From contig NZ_VBUT01000001.1 of assembly GCF_005863245.1 (NCBI RefSeq), positions 310,001-374,000 of the forward strand: a stretch of 64,000 bases of DNA, read 5' to 3'. This DNA is from Nocardia cyriacigeorgica (GTDB taxonomy: Bacteria > Actinomycetota > Actinomycetes > Mycobacteriales > Mycobacteriaceae). Each line of letters opens with the position of its first letter. Positions within the stretch are counted from its first letter, which is position 1. Below the pieces are notes generated by a model. The model made no database searches. It was not told the origin of the DNA and was given only the letters and a program-made list of their open reading frames with translations. Shown here one piece after another: positions 23,108 through 31,478 of this stretch. The translations under genes and the position numbers were made by a program.

Positions 23108-23653
23108 TCAGTGTCCCAGCGCGCGCAGCGCCCGGGCGTTGACCTCGTCGACCTCGCCGACACCGTCGACGGTGACGACCAGGCCGTCGTAGTGCTCGAG
23201 CAGCGGCTCGGTCTCCGAGCGGTACACCCGCAGCCGGTTGTCGATGATCTGCTCGTTGTCATCGCCACGACCGCGCGCCAGCATGCGCTCCTTGAGCACT
23301 TCCTCGGGCACGACGAAGCAGAGCACCGCGTCCAGCTTCTTGTCCATATCGCCGAGGATCTTCTCCAGGGCGTCGGCCTGGTCGACCGTGCGCGGGTAGC
23401 CGTCGAGCACGAAACCGTTGGCCGCGTCCGGCTCGGCCACGCGGGCCTCGACCATCCGGTTGGTCACATCGCTCGGCACCAGATCGCCGGCGTCGATGTA
23501 CTTCTGCGCCTCGCGACCCAGCGGGGTCTGCTGGCTGATGTTCGCGCGGAACAGGTCCCCCGTGGAGATGTGTGGCACACCGAGCTTTTCCGACAGCAGA
23601 ACGGCTTGCGTGCCCTTGCCGGCACCCGGCGGTCCGAGCAGTACAACTCTCAC
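23108..23653 (-). CDS. adk: Adenylate kinase
   Basis: Interconverts AMP + ATP and 2 ADP. 181 residues, the short form lacking a large LID insertion, as in other actinomycetes. The P-loop [10 protein letters not shown] is at residues 7-16, the AMP-binding DGYPRT segment near 85, and a [17 protein letters not shown] lid-side segment follows. The start is GTG, overlapping the TGA of secY (GTGA), which indicates translational coupling. Confidence 0.95.
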   Translation of the reverse strand: MRVVLLGPPGAGKGTQAVLLSEKLGVPHISTGDLFRANISQQTPLGREAQKYIDAGDLVPSDVTNRMVEARVAEPDAANGFVLDGYPRTVDQADALEKILGDMDKKLDAVLCFVVPEEVLKERMLARGRGDDNEQIIDNRLRVYRSETEPLLEHYDGLVVTVDGVGEVDEVNARALRALGH

Positions 23654-24972
23654 TTGAGGAACCCTTCGTAATTTCGATTCATCAGTTGGCTTTCGATCTG
23701 CTTCACGGTGTCCAAACCGACGCTCACCATGATCAGCACGGCCGTGCCGCCGAACGGCAGGTTCTGCACCCCACCGGTATTACCGATGTCGAGGAACAGG
23801 TTCGGCAGGACGGCTACCGCGCCGAGGTAGATCGAGCCGGGGAGGGTGATGCGACTCAGCACGAAACTGAGATGATCGGCGGTCGGCTTACCGGGGCGGT
23901 AGCCGGGAATGAAGCCACCGAACTTCTTCATCTCGTCGGCGCGTTCCTCCGGATTGAAGGTGATCGCGACATAGAAGTAGGTGAAGAACACGATCATGCC
24001 GAAGTAGATCGCGATGTAGACCGGGTTGCTCGGATTCACCAGATACTTCTGGATGATCTCCTGCCACCAACTCGGATCAGGATTGTTCTGCGAGCCCGTC
24101 AGCTGCGCGATCAGGTTCGGCAGATACAGCAGCGAGGACGCGAAGATCACCGGGATCACACCGGCCTGGTTGACCTTCAACGGCAGATAGGTCGAGGAGC
24201 CGCCGTACATCTTGCGGCCGACGACACGCTTGGCGTACTGCACCGGAATCCGGCGCTGACCCTGTTCGACGAAGATCACCGCGACGATGATCGCGAACGC
24301 GGCCACACACACCAGGCCGAACACCAGGCCACCGCGGCTGTCCAGGATGGCCTTGCCCTCGGTGGGGATGCGGGCGGCGATACCGGCGAAGATCAGCAGC
24401 GACATACCGTTGCCGATACCGCGCTCGGTGATCTGCTCACCGAACCACATGACCAGCGCCGCACCGGCCGTCATGACCAGCACGATGATGATCATGCCGA
24501 AGATGCTGGTGTCGGCGAGGATGTCCTGCTGGCAGCCCTGCAACAGCTGGCCACGTGCCGCGAGCGCCACCAGACCGGTGGCCTGGAGCACCGCCAGCGC
24601 GATCGACAGATAACGCGTGTACTGCGTCATCTTGGTCTGGCCGGCCTGGCCTTCCTTGCGCAGTTCCTCGAACCGCGGGATGACGACCGTCAGCAGCTGA
24701 ATGATGATGCTCGCGGTGATGTAGGGCATGATGCCGATCGCGAAGACCGACAACTGCAGCAGCGCACCACCGGAGAACAGGTTGATCAGCTGGTAGATAC
24801 CGGCGTTCTCACCGCCGGAGACCAGGTCGACGCACTCTTGGACCGCCCGATAATCCACACCGGGCGACGGCAACGCGGCACCGGCACGGTACAGCGCGAC
24901 CAACCCCAGCGTGAAGAGAATCTTCCGCCGTAAGTCCGGAGTCCGGAAGGCCGATACGAAGGCGGAAAGCAC
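23650..24972 (-). CDS. secY: Preprotein translocase subunit SecY
   Basis: Core channel of the Sec translocon in the cytoplasmic membrane. 440 residues with ten hydrophobic segments; [17 protein letters not shown] lies after the first segment, and the loops [16 protein letters not shown] and [13 protein letters not shown] are typical. The start is GTG at 24972, behind AGGAGGATCT. It overlaps adk by 3 nt and is separated from rplO by 177 nt that contain a strong hairpin, so it is probably transcribed in part from its own promoter. Confidence 0.96.
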   Translation of the reverse strand: MLSAFVSAFRTPDLRRKILFTLGLVALYRAGAALPSPGVDYRAVQECVDLVSGGENAGIYQLINLFSGGALLQLSVFAIGIMPYITASIIIQLLTVVIPRFEELRKEGQAGQTKMTQYTRYLSIALAVLQATGLVALAARGQLLQGCQQDILADTSIFGMIIIVLVMTAGAALVMWFGEQITERGIGNGMSLLIFAGIAARIPTEGKAILDSRGGLVFGLVCVAAFAIIVAVIFVEQGQRRIPVQYAKRVVGRKMYGGSSTYLPLKVNQAGVIPVIFASSLLYLPNLIAQLTGSQNNPDPSWWQEIIQKYLVNPSNPVYIAIYFGMIVFFTYFYVAITFNPEERADEMKKFGGFIPGYRPGKPTADHLSFVLSRITLPGSIYLGAVAVLPNLFLDIGNTGGVQNLPFGGTAVLIMVSVGLDTVKQIESQLMNRNYEGFLK

Positions 24973-25099
24973 AGATCCTCCTGGCGAACGACATGGTCAT
25001 GCCATGGAATTTTCAGCGGTGGTCCGGAATCAGAAACCCCGGTCCCTCGACGCCGACCCCATGACGAGTCTTGGCAGACAACACTTGAACTCTAACAGT

Positions 25100-25131
25100 G
25101 GCACCGGACGAGTTCTCACTCGTCCGGTGCC
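25100..25131 (-). terminator. Hairpin between rplO and secY
   Basis: A perfect 13-bp inverted repeat (ggcaccggacgag / ctcgtccggtgcc) with a 6-nt loop begins 18 nt after the rplO stop. The following bases are not U-rich, so it may attenuate rather than end transcription of the spc operon into secY. Confidence 0.7.
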
Positions 25132-25149
25132 GCTGTGGAATTCCTAACG

Positions 25150-25593
25150 TCAGCCCAGCTCGGTGACGGTGCCACCGGCCGCGGTGATCTTCTCCTTGGC
25201 GGAGCCGGAGAACTTGTCCGCGCTGATCTGGACCGCGACGGAGATCTCTCCCTCGCCGAGAACCTTGACCAACTGGTTCTTGCGGACCGCACCGGCGGCG
25301 ACGAGCTCGTCCTTGCCGATCTGGCCACCCTGCGGGAACAGCTCGGCGATCGCGCCGACGTTCACGACCTGGTATTCGGTCCGGAACGGGTTGGTGAAGC
25401 CCTTGAGCTTGGGCAGCCGCATGTGGATCGGCATCTGCCCGCCCTCGAAGGCGGCCGGGACGTTCTTGCGAGCCTTGGTGCCCTTGGTACCGCGGCCCGC
25501 GGTCTTGCCCTTGGAGCCTTCACCGCGACCCACCCGGGTCTTCTCGGTCTTGGCGCCGGGGGCAGGACGCAGGTGATGCAACTTGATGGTCAT
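25150..25593 (-). CDS. rplO: 50S ribosomal protein L15 (uL15)
   Basis: 147 residues starting [13 protein letters not shown]. The Gly/Lys-rich N-terminus ([19 protein letters not shown]) and the [13 protein letters not shown] segment are diagnostic. The ATG at 25593 begins one base after the rpmD stop, within gaggaggtctgacATG, so the two genes are coupled. An upstream in-frame start 5 codons earlier would overlap rpmD and is less likely. Confidence 0.96.
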   Translation of the reverse strand: MTIKLHHLRPAPGAKTEKTRVGRGEGSKGKTAGRGTKGTKARKNVPAAFEGGQMPIHMRLPKLKGFTNPFRTEYQVVNVGAIAELFPQGGQIGKDELVAAGAVRKNQLVKVLGEGEISVAVQISADKFSGSAKEKITAAGGTVTELG

Positions 25594-25594
25594 G

Positions 25595-25774
25595 TCAGAC
25601 CTCCTCAACTGTTACGAGGTGGCGCACGACGTTGATCAGCCCACGGTTCTGGGCGTTGTCCTCACGGACCACCGACTTGCGGATGCCCCGCAGACCGAGG
25701 GTGCGCAGGCTGTCCCGCTGATTCTGCTTGGCGCCGATCGAACTCTTGATCTGGGTCACCTTGAGATCTGCCAT
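25595..25774 (-). CDS. rpmD: 50S ribosomal protein L30 (uL30)
   Basis: 59 residues starting [14 protein letters not shown], with the typical [17 protein letters not shown] and the terminal [11 protein letters not shown]. It sits 2 nt after rpsE and 1 nt before rplO in canonical spc order. Confidence 0.95.
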   Translation of the reverse strand: MADLKVTQIKSSIGAKQNQRDSLRTLGLRGIRKSVVREDNAQNRGLINVVRHLVTVEEV

Positions 25775-25776
25775 GG

Positions 25777-26424
25777 TCAGACTCCTTGTCCGGCACGGGC
25801 ACGCAGCATGCCCGCGGGAGCGACGTCCTCGATGGGCAGACCACGACGGGCCGCGACCTCTTCGGGACGCTGCAGCTGCTTGAGCGCGGCAACGGTCGCG
25901 TGCACGACGTTGATCGCGTTGTCGCTACCGAGCGACTTGGCCAGGATGTCGTGGATGCCCGCGCACTCCAGCACGGCGCGCGCGGCGCCACCGGCGATCA
26001 CACCGGTACCCGGGGAAGCCGGACGCAGCATGACCACACCGGCCGCCGCCTCGCCCTGCACCGGGTGGGTGATGGTGGAGCCGATCATCGGGACGCGGAA
26101 GAAGCCCTTGCGCGCTTCCTCGACACCCTTCTGGATGGCCGCGGGAACTTCCTTGGCCTTGCCGTAACCGACACCGACCAGGCCGTTGCCGTCACCGACG
26201 ATGACCAGGGCGGTGAAGCTGAAGCGACGACCGCCCTTCACGACCTTCGACACGCGGTTGATCGCGACGACGCGCTCGAGCTGGTTCTTCTCGGCGGCCT
26301 GGTCGCGACGGTCACCGCCACCGCGACGGTCGCCACCACGGCGGTTGTCGCGGCCGCCCTCGGGGGCGCTTCCGTTCTGTCCGGCGGGTCCGTTTCCGCC
26401 GTCACGCCTCTGACGTCCCGGCAT
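25777..26424 (-). CDS. rpsE: 30S ribosomal protein S5 (uS5)
   Basis: 215 residues. The N-terminal 45 residues are a Gly/Arg/Asp/Asn-rich extension common in actinomycetes; the core runs from [18 protein letters not shown] through [11 protein letters not shown] and [17 protein letters not shown]. It contributes to decoding accuracy. It lies between rplR and rpmD. Confidence 0.96.
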   Translation of the reverse strand: MPGRQRRDGGNGPAGQNGSAPEGGRDNRRGGDRRGGGDRRDQAAEKNQLERVVAINRVSKVVKGGRRFSFTALVIVGDGNGLVGVGYGKAKEVPAAIQKGVEEARKGFFRVPMIGSTITHPVQGEAAAGVVMLRPASPGTGVIAGGAARAVLECAGIHDILAKSLGSDNAINVVHATVAALKQLQRPEEVAARRGLPIEDVAPAGMLRARAGQGV

Positions 26425-26458
26425 CAGACGTTCCTTCCGTTCGCAATCTTGATCATCA

Positions 26459-26866
26459 TCAGAACTTCAACCCACCTTCGCGAGCGGCATCGGCCAGCGC
26501 GGCGATGCGGCCGTGGTAGTCGTGACCACCACGGTCGAACACGACGGCCTCGACACCGGCAGCCTTGGCACGCTCGGCGATCAGTTCGCCGACCTTCTTG
26601 CCCTTGGCGGTCTTGTCGCCGTCGATCGCGCGCACATCGGCCTCGATGCTGGAGGCCGCGGCGATGGTCTTGCCCTGCGAGTCGTCGACCAGCTGGGCGT
26701 GCAGGTGCCGCGAGGAGCGGTGCACGACCAGACGCGGACGCTCGGTGGTGCCGGCGACCTTCTTGCGCAGGCGGAAGTGGCGACGGGTCTTCGACAGCCG
26801 ACGCCGGGTGGAAACGTCCTTGCCCCGCGGAATGCGCTTGGCCTGCTGATTCTCGGTTTGCGCCAT
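26459..26866 (-). CDS. rplR: 50S ribosomal protein L18 (uL18)
   Basis: 135 residues starting [15 protein letters not shown]. The core [18 protein letters not shown], the [15 protein letters not shown] segment and the terminal [18 protein letters not shown] are diagnostic of the 5S rRNA-binding protein L18. A GTG two codons upstream is possible, but the ATG at 26866, two bases after the rplF stop, fits better. Confidence 0.95.
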   Translation of the reverse strand: MAQTENQQAKRIPRGKDVSTRRRLSKTRRHFRLRKKVAGTTERPRLVVHRSSRHLHAQLVDDSQGKTIAAASSIEADVRAIDGDKTAKGKKVGELIAERAKAAGVEAVVFDRGGHDYHGRIAALADAAREGGLKF

Positions 26867-26868
26867 GA

Positions 26869-27408
26869 TCACTTACCCGTCTTTCCGACCTTGCGGCGAA
26901 CGTTCTCGCCGGCGTAGCGGATGCCCTTGCCCTTGTAGGGCTCCGGCTTCCGGTACTTGCGGATGTTGGCGGCGACCTCGCCGACCAGCTGCTTATCGAT
27001 ACCGGCCACCGAGAACTTGGTGGGCGATTCCACCGCGAAGGTGATGCCCTGCGGGGGCTCGGCAACGACCGGGTGGCTGAAGCCGAGGGCGAATTCGAGG
27101 TTCTGGCCCTTGAGCGCGACGCGGTAACCGACGCCTGCGATCTCGAGCTTCTTCTCGTAGCCCTTGGTGACGCCTTCGATCATGTTGGCGACCAGGGTGC
27201 GGGTCAGGCCGTGCAGGGCACGGCTGCGGCGCTCGTCGTCGGGACGGGCGACCTGGAGCTGACCGTCGTCACCCTTGGTGACGGTGATCGGCTCGGACAC
27301 CGTCAGCGACAGCTGGCCCTTGGGGCCCTTCACCGCGACATCCTGGCCGTTGATGGTTACTTCGACGCCGGAGGGGATGGCGATGGGCTGCTTACCAATA
27401 CGCGACAT
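26869..27408 (-). CDS. rplF: 50S ribosomal protein L6 (uL6)
   Basis: 179 residues starting [17 protein letters not shown]. Carries the two L6 repeats and the C-terminal signature [11 protein letters not shown]. Binds 23S rRNA near the factor-binding site. It lies between rpsH (13-nt gap) and rplR in canonical order. Confidence 0.96.
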   Translation of the reverse strand: MSRIGKQPIAIPSGVEVTINGQDVAVKGPKGQLSLTVSEPITVTKGDDGQLQVARPDDERRSRALHGLTRTLVANMIEGVTKGYEKKLEIAGVGYRVALKGQNLEFALGFSHPVVAEPPQGITFAVESPTKFSVAGIDKQLVGEVAANIRKYRKPEPYKGKGIRYAGENVRRKVGKTGK

Positions 27409-27421
27409 GTCTCTACCTCCC

Positions 27422-27820
27422 TTACCAGACGTAGGCGAGGACTTCGCCGCCCACGCCGGCTTTGGCTGCCTGACGGTCGGTCAGGAGGCCGGTGGACGTG
27501 GAGATGATCGCCACACCGAGGCCGCCGAGGACCTTGGGCAGGTTGGTGGACTTCGCGTACACACGCAGACCCGGCTTCGAGACGCGGCGCAGACCCTGCA
27601 GGCTGCGCTCACGGCTGGGGCCGTACTTCAGATCGACGACGAGGTTCTTGCCAACGGCGGCGTCTTCGGTGCGGTAATCGGCGATGTAACCCTCGCGCTT
27701 CAGGATCTCGGCGATGTTCGCCTTGAGCTTGGAGTGCGGAGCCTTCACCTGATCGTGGTACGCCGAGTTGGCGTTGCGCAGACGTGTCAGGAAGTCTGCG
27801 ATCGGATCAGTCATGGTCAT
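27422..27820 (-). CDS. rpsH: 30S ribosomal protein S8 (uS8)
   Basis: 132 residues starting [18 protein letters not shown]. The C-terminal [26 protein letters not shown] is diagnostic. It is the first gene of the promoter-distal half of the spc operon here: rpsN, normally its immediate neighbour, lies 1.85 kb upstream beyond opposite-strand genes. It therefore needs its own promoter, which is visible at 27995-28045. Confidence 0.96.
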   Translation of the reverse strand: MTMTDPIADFLTRLRNANSAYHDQVKAPHSKLKANIAEILKREGYIADYRTEDAAVGKNLVVDLKYGPSRERSLQGLRRVSKPGLRVYAKSTNLPKVLGGLGVAIISTSTGLLTDRQAAKAGVGGEVLAYVW

Positions 27821-27994
27821 GGTTCGACCTCGACACCTTTCTCGCTGCGGTTCCCATACAGCACCCGCACCCCTTTCGGGACACAGATCGTGGGCCTACA
27901 GCAATTCGGCTGGTCCGGTCGACCCTTGCCGACCGGATGAGTTCGCATCGCCCGGACCACCCACACGCAGACCGCATGCGGGCACAGAGGTGCC

Positions 27995-28045
27995 CAGGCA
28001 ACCGGTCTAGTGTAGATGGGGGCCTGGTCAGGACCAAATCGGGGG
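27995..28045 (-). promoter_or_regulatory. Promoter of rpsH-rplF-rplR-rpsE-rpmD-rplO
   Basis: On the minus strand TTGGTC (28037-28032) and TACACT (28014-28009) are 17 bp apart, a sigma70-type layout. The 20 bases caggcaaccggtctagtgta at 27995-28014 are identical to those upstream of rplN at 31269-31288, and both sites share aaatcggggg just upstream. The leader to rpsH would be about 180 nt. Confidence 0.7.
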
Positions 28046-28496
28046 CTGTTGCCGGACACCGCGTACGCGCTATCCGCCACAGGCGCGACCGCGGACCCGC
28101 CCCACATGTATAAGTGGGCCTACATCGACGCTTTGGCCAGCCATATATGCATATCCTGCGCATATGGACGCCGATCGGTCGCACAGGCCGAGATCGCATG
28201 ACGCGCACAGCGCTGACCACGCTCGCCTCTCCGCCATGAGGATACGGCGTCGCGCTGAGCCACTATTGCTGCGCAGATTCGCAAGCGGGGATCCGACTCT
28301 GGCCGACCGGGTCGACGAGATTCTGATCGAAGGTGGCGGACATGACACGGCGCAGTAGAGCTGCGCGGCGTCGAAGGTCCTGCACCGAATCACTCGGGCG
28401 ATGCCTCGTCGCCGAGCAGGTGCCGCAGCCATCCTTCGATGCTTCCGCCCACGTTATCCAGCGGAAACGCACTCCGTGCCGGTTTATCATTGGCCC
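28046..28496. other. Intergenic region without a convincing gene
   Basis: Between the rpsH promoter and the Uma2-type gene. It holds AT-rich, partly palindromic bases near 28140-28175 (catatatgcatatcctgcgc), which could be promoter sequence for the plus-strand gene. A 64-codon plus-strand ORF (28164-28358) and a 75-codon minus-strand ORF (28263-28490) are present, but neither has a good ribosome binding site or family resemblance. Confidence 0.4.
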
Positions 28497-29150
28497 ATGT
28501 CGAGTCCGCGGATTCAGCGCCCTGACCTCCCCGAGTACATGACCTGGGAGGAGCTCGAGCAGCTCCCTGAAGAGATCGCCGGGCAGATCGAGCTGTGGGA
28601 CGGACGCGTAGTGTGGCTACGCCGTGGCCCGGCCGAACACCAGGAATTCACGAACCTGATGTGGAGCAGCCTGCGCCGGTGTGCTCGAGAAGCAATGGGC
28701 ACTGACCCGGAAAAGTGCTGGAGGGTCCACACGGAGACGAACATTTTCTTCGGTCGATCCGGAAAGTCGGATTTCGTGACGCCAGACTTTCTGGTGCAGC
28801 GCTGCCTGCCCGAGCCGTACCAAGATCTCCGCGCAGGCGATGTGCTGCTGGTCGGCGAGGTTCTTTCGCCGTCGAACAGCCAAACCGACATGGAAGCCAA
28901 GAAGGCCCGCTACGCGAAGGCCGGCATCCCGTGGTACTGGGAGGTGACACTCGAACGCGAGAAGAGTGCCATCGCCATGGTGCATGCCTACGCGCTCGAA
29001 TCCACCCACGGAAAACTTCCGGAGGGCGTTCGCCCACTGCATCCGGCGAACTATCTCCTCACCGGGAGTTGGTCGCCGAAGGATTCCGACGCCATCGACG
29101 CCGAGCACCCGTTCCCGATCCACATCCCGTGGTCCGAGCTCGAATTCTGA
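28497..29150 (+). CDS. Uma2-family putative nuclease, inserted in the spc operon
   Basis: 217 residues. The Uma2/DUF820 core is visible: MTWEELEQLPEEIAGQIELWDGRVV at the N-terminus, then a PD-(D/E)XK arrangement with FVTPDFLVQ (Asp), VLLVGEVLSPSN (Glu) and a Lys in EAKKARYAKAGIPWYW. Family members are predicted restriction-endonuclease-fold proteins, common in multiple copies in actinomycetes and cyanobacteria, with no firmly established role. It lies on the opposite strand to the ribosomal genes between rpsN and rpsH. A second, divergent Uma2 gene is at 37590-38171. Confidence 0.85.
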   Translation: MSSPRIQRPDLPEYMTWEELEQLPEEIAGQIELWDGRVVWLRRGPAEHQEFTNLMWSSLRRCAREAMGTDPEKCWRVHTETNIFFGRSGKSDFVTPDFLVQRCLPEPYQDLRAGDVLLVGEVLSPSNSQTDMEAKKARYAKAGIPWYWEVTLEREKSAIAMVHAYALESTHGKLPEGVRPLHPANYLLTGSWSPKDSDAIDAEHPFPIHIPWSELEF

Positions 29151-29319
29151 GCACCGCGACGGCACAGCGCAGCGAGGTCCGCGCCACTCGAGGTTTTCCC
29201 CGCACCCGCCCGGTCAACAAGTAGGCAGCGGCCGTCGGGCCGGGACGGCGGGCATCCGCATGAGGGCAGACATCTCCCGGACACCAATCGCGCTGAATGG
29301 CGCAGGCGAGGAGGAATAG

Positions 29320-29583
29320 GTGCGATCGATCAAGACCGGCATCGCCGCTGTGGCACTGGCGGCCGCGACCGTGGCCGTGGCGGGGCCGGCGCAGGCGGAT
29401 GAACCGCTGCCCGGTGCGCCGGAGGAGCGGATCACGATCGATATCAACCTGCTGGGGTGCTCGATCGGTGCCGGGCTCGGGGTGGACCTGCTGCTGGCGC
29501 TGACCACCGGGCAGGGGTCGAATACGACCATCGGGTCCGGGCTGGCGACGCGTTTGAAGATGGCGGGCTGCCTGCCCTGGTGA
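29320..29583 (+). CDS. Small secreted protein
   Basis: 87 residues from a GTG behind GAGGAGGAAT. A clear Sec signal peptide (basic MRSIKTG, Ala/Val-rich core, AQA-DE cleavage after residue 26) leaves a mature peptide of about 61 residues with exactly two cysteines (C47, C84) that could form one disulphide. I do not recognise a family; similar small exported proteins are common in Nocardia and mycobacteria. It is followed by a strong bidirectional terminator. Confidence 0.75.
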   Translation: MRSIKTGIAAVALAAATVAVAGPAQADEPLPGAPEERITIDINLLGCSIGAGLGVDLLLALTTGQGSNTTIGSGLATRLKMAGCLPW

Positions 29584-29599
29584 CCCTGCAATAACGAGC

Positions 29600-29632
29600 G
29601 AGGGCACGGACTCCAGCGGAGTCCGTGCCCTC
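29600..29632. terminator. Bidirectional terminator between the secreted protein gene and rpsN
   Basis: A perfect 15-bp inverted repeat (gagggcacggactcc / ggagtccgtgccctc) with a 3-nt loop, flanked by further near-complementary bases ending in cgttc. It serves the plus-strand gene ending at 29583 and the minus-strand rpsN ending at 29671, so it closes the first half of the spc operon. Confidence 0.85.
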
Positions 29633-29670
29633 GTTCAGTTCTCGCCTAGGCGAATGCGCTCAGCACGAGC

Positions 29671-29856
29671 TCACCAGGAGCTCTTGTGCACGCCGGGCAG
29701 CTCGCCGCGGTGCGCCATTTCGCGCAGGCACACGCGGCACAGGCCGAACTTGCGGTAGACGGCGTGCGGGCGGCCGCAGCGCTGGCAGCGGGTGTAGGCC
29801 CGGACGGCGAACTTCGGCTTGCGGTTGGCCTTGTTGACCAGAGCTTTCTTAGCCAT
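29671..29856 (-). CDS. rpsN: 30S ribosomal protein S14, zinc-binding type (uS14)
   Basis: 61 residues starting [24 protein letters not shown]. Four zinc-ligand cysteines are present (CQRC ... CRVC), so this is the zinc-containing form, with the typical ending [11 protein letters not shown]. It lies 4 nt after rplE. It is the last gene of the promoter-proximal half of the split spc operon and is followed by a terminator rather than by rpsH. Confidence 0.96.
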   Translation of the reverse strand: MAKKALVNKANRKPKFAVRAYTRCQRCGRPHAVYRKFGLCRVCLREMAHRGELPGVHKSSW

Positions 29857-29860
29857 GTGC

Positions 29861-30424
29861 TCAGTTCTCCTTGAACGGGAAGCCGAGGTGCTTGAGCAGG
29901 GCACGGCCTTCTTCGTTGTTGGTCGCAGTGGTCACGACGGTGATGTCCATACCGCGCGGACGGTCGATGGAGTCCACATCGATCTCGTGGAACATCGACT
30001 GCTCGCTCAGACCGAAGGTGTAGTTGCCGTTGCCGTCGAACTGCTTCGGCGACAGACCACGGAAGTCGCGGATACGCGGCAGCGCGATGGAGACCAGGCG
30101 GTCCAGGAACTCCCACATCCGGTCGCCACGCAGGGTGACCTTGGCGCCGATCGGCATGCCCTCACGCAGCTTGAACTGCGCGATGGACTTGGTCGCCTTG
30201 CGGATCTCCGGCTTCTGACCGGTGATCAGGGCCAGGTCGTTGACGGCGCCGTTGATGAGCTTGGCGTCGCGCGCGGCGTCACCGACACCCATGTTGACGA
30301 CGACCTTCACCACGCCCGGGATCTGCATCACGTTGGCGTAGTTGAATTCCTTGTTCAGCGCGTCCTTGATTTCCTCGCGGTAGCGCTGCTTCAGCCGAGG
30401 CTGCACGTTTTCAGTCGTGGTCAT
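29861..30424 (-). CDS. rplE: 50S ribosomal protein L5 (uL5)
   Basis: 187 residues starting [19 protein letters not shown]. The core [18 protein letters not shown], the GAKVTLRG segment and the terminal [11 protein letters not shown] are diagnostic of the 5S rRNA-binding protein L5. The ATG at 30424 begins one base after the rplX stop; longer in-frame starts would overlap rplX. Confidence 0.96.
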   Translation of the reverse strand: MTTTENVQPRLKQRYREEIKDALNKEFNYANVMQIPGVVKVVVNMGVGDAARDAKLINGAVNDLALITGQKPEIRKATKSIAQFKLREGMPIGAKVTLRGDRMWEFLDRLVSIALPRIRDFRGLSPKQFDGNGNYTFGLSEQSMFHEIDVDSIDRPRGMDITVVTTATNNEEGRALLKHLGFPFKEN

Positions 30425-30425
30425 G

Positions 30426-30743
30426 TCAGATGTCCTTCCCGTTGTTACGGGAGATCCGAACCCGCTTGCCGGTCTCTTCGTCGGTCCGGTAGCCCACGCG
30501 GGTCGGCTTGCCATCGGAGTCGACGACCATCACGTTGGACACGTGGATCGGGGCTTCCTGGGTCACGATGCCGCCCGAGGAGGCGCCGCGCTGGTTGGCG
30601 GAGTTCGCGACGTGCTTCTTGATCCGGTTCACGCCCTCGACGAGGACCTTGTTGGTCGCCGGGTAGGCCTGGATGACCTTGCCCTTGGCGCCCTTGTCCT
30701 TACCCGAGATGACGAGCACGGTGTCGCCCTTGTGCACCTTCAT
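30426..30743 (-). CDS. rplX: 50S ribosomal protein L24 (uL24)
   Basis: 105 residues starting [23 protein letters not shown], the KOW-motif N-terminus. [13 protein letters not shown] follows as expected. An assembly-initiating 23S rRNA-binding protein. One base separates it from both rplN and rplE. Confidence 0.96.
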   Translation of the reverse strand: MKVHKGDTVLVISGKDKGAKGKVIQAYPATNKVLVEGVNRIKKHVANSANQRGASSGGIVTQEAPIHVSNVMVVDSDGKPTRVGYRTDEETGKRVRISRNNGKDI

Positions 30744-30744
30744 G

Positions 30745-31113
30745 TCAGAGCACCTCCGGAGCCAGCGAGACGATCTTCATGAACTTCTTGTCACGCAGCT
30801 CGCGGCCGACCGGGCCGAAGATGCGGGTGCCGCGCGGATCGTTGTCCGCCTTGATGAGCACGGCGGCGTTCTCGTCGAAACGGATGTAGGAACCATCCGG
30901 ACGACGGCGCTCCTTGGTGGTGCGCACGACGACGGCCTTGACGACGTCACCCCGCTTGACGTTGCCGCCGGGGATGGCGTCCTTCACGGTGGCGACGATG
31001 ACATCGCCGATACCGGCATAGCGACGCGACGAACCACCGAGAACGCGGATGCAAAGGATTTCCTTCGCTCCCGTGTTGTCGGCGACGCGCAGTCGCGACT
31101 CCTGCTGAATCAC
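30745..31113 (-). CDS. rplN: 50S ribosomal protein L14 (uL14)
   Basis: 122 residues starting [28 protein letters not shown], with the diagnostic [16 protein letters not shown] and [14 protein letters not shown]. It is the first gene of the spc operon. The S10-operon genes that often precede it (rplP, rpmC, rpsQ) are not here; a divergent peptidase gene lies upstream. Confidence 0.96.
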   Translation of the reverse strand: MIQQESRLRVADNTGAKEILCIRVLGGSSRRYAGIGDVIVATVKDAIPGGNVKRGDVVKAVVVRTTKERRRPDGSYIRFDENAAVLIKADNDPRGTRIFGPVGRELRDKKFMKIVSLAPEVL

Positions 31114-31268
31114 TTCAGCCTCCTTGACCTGGACGTAAAAGCACGCCGGATTTCCGACCCGACGGGCATGGTCGCGTTGCCACCCGAACGCGCGCCTGCC
31201 AGCGGTTTCTTCGATCCAGATGGACCAACCACTGGGGGTTCACGGCCGGATTGCGGGCACAGCTGCCG

Positions 31269-31320
31269 CAGGCAACCGGTCTAGTGTAGGTGAACGCGCA
31301 GGTCACCCCCAAATCGGGGG
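31269..31320 (-). promoter_or_regulatory. Promoter of rplN-rplX-rplE-rpsN
   Basis: On the minus strand TTGGGG (31312-31307) and TACACT (31288-31283) are 18 bp apart. The downstream 20 bases are identical to those of the rpsH promoter at 27995-28014. A leader of about 160 nt precedes rplN. The rest of the 365-nt gap up to the plus-strand peptidase at 31479 shows no gene. Confidence 0.7.
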
Positions 31321-31478
31321 CGGGCAGCGGGCAGCGGGCACGGTTCGGCGCTGCCACATCCTCCCATCCGGCGTCGACCGGGCCAACCGGGCTCGGCGCC
31401 GGTAGCCTCGTGCGGGCCGGCTCACATCGGTGACGAGATGAGCCCGCGCGCATTGTCTGATCGGGGAGAGGAAGCTTT

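Noticed and set aside
28263..28490. 75-codon minus-strand ORF before the Uma2 gene
   Set aside because: No ribosome binding site, mixed composition and no recognisable pattern; left as intergenic.
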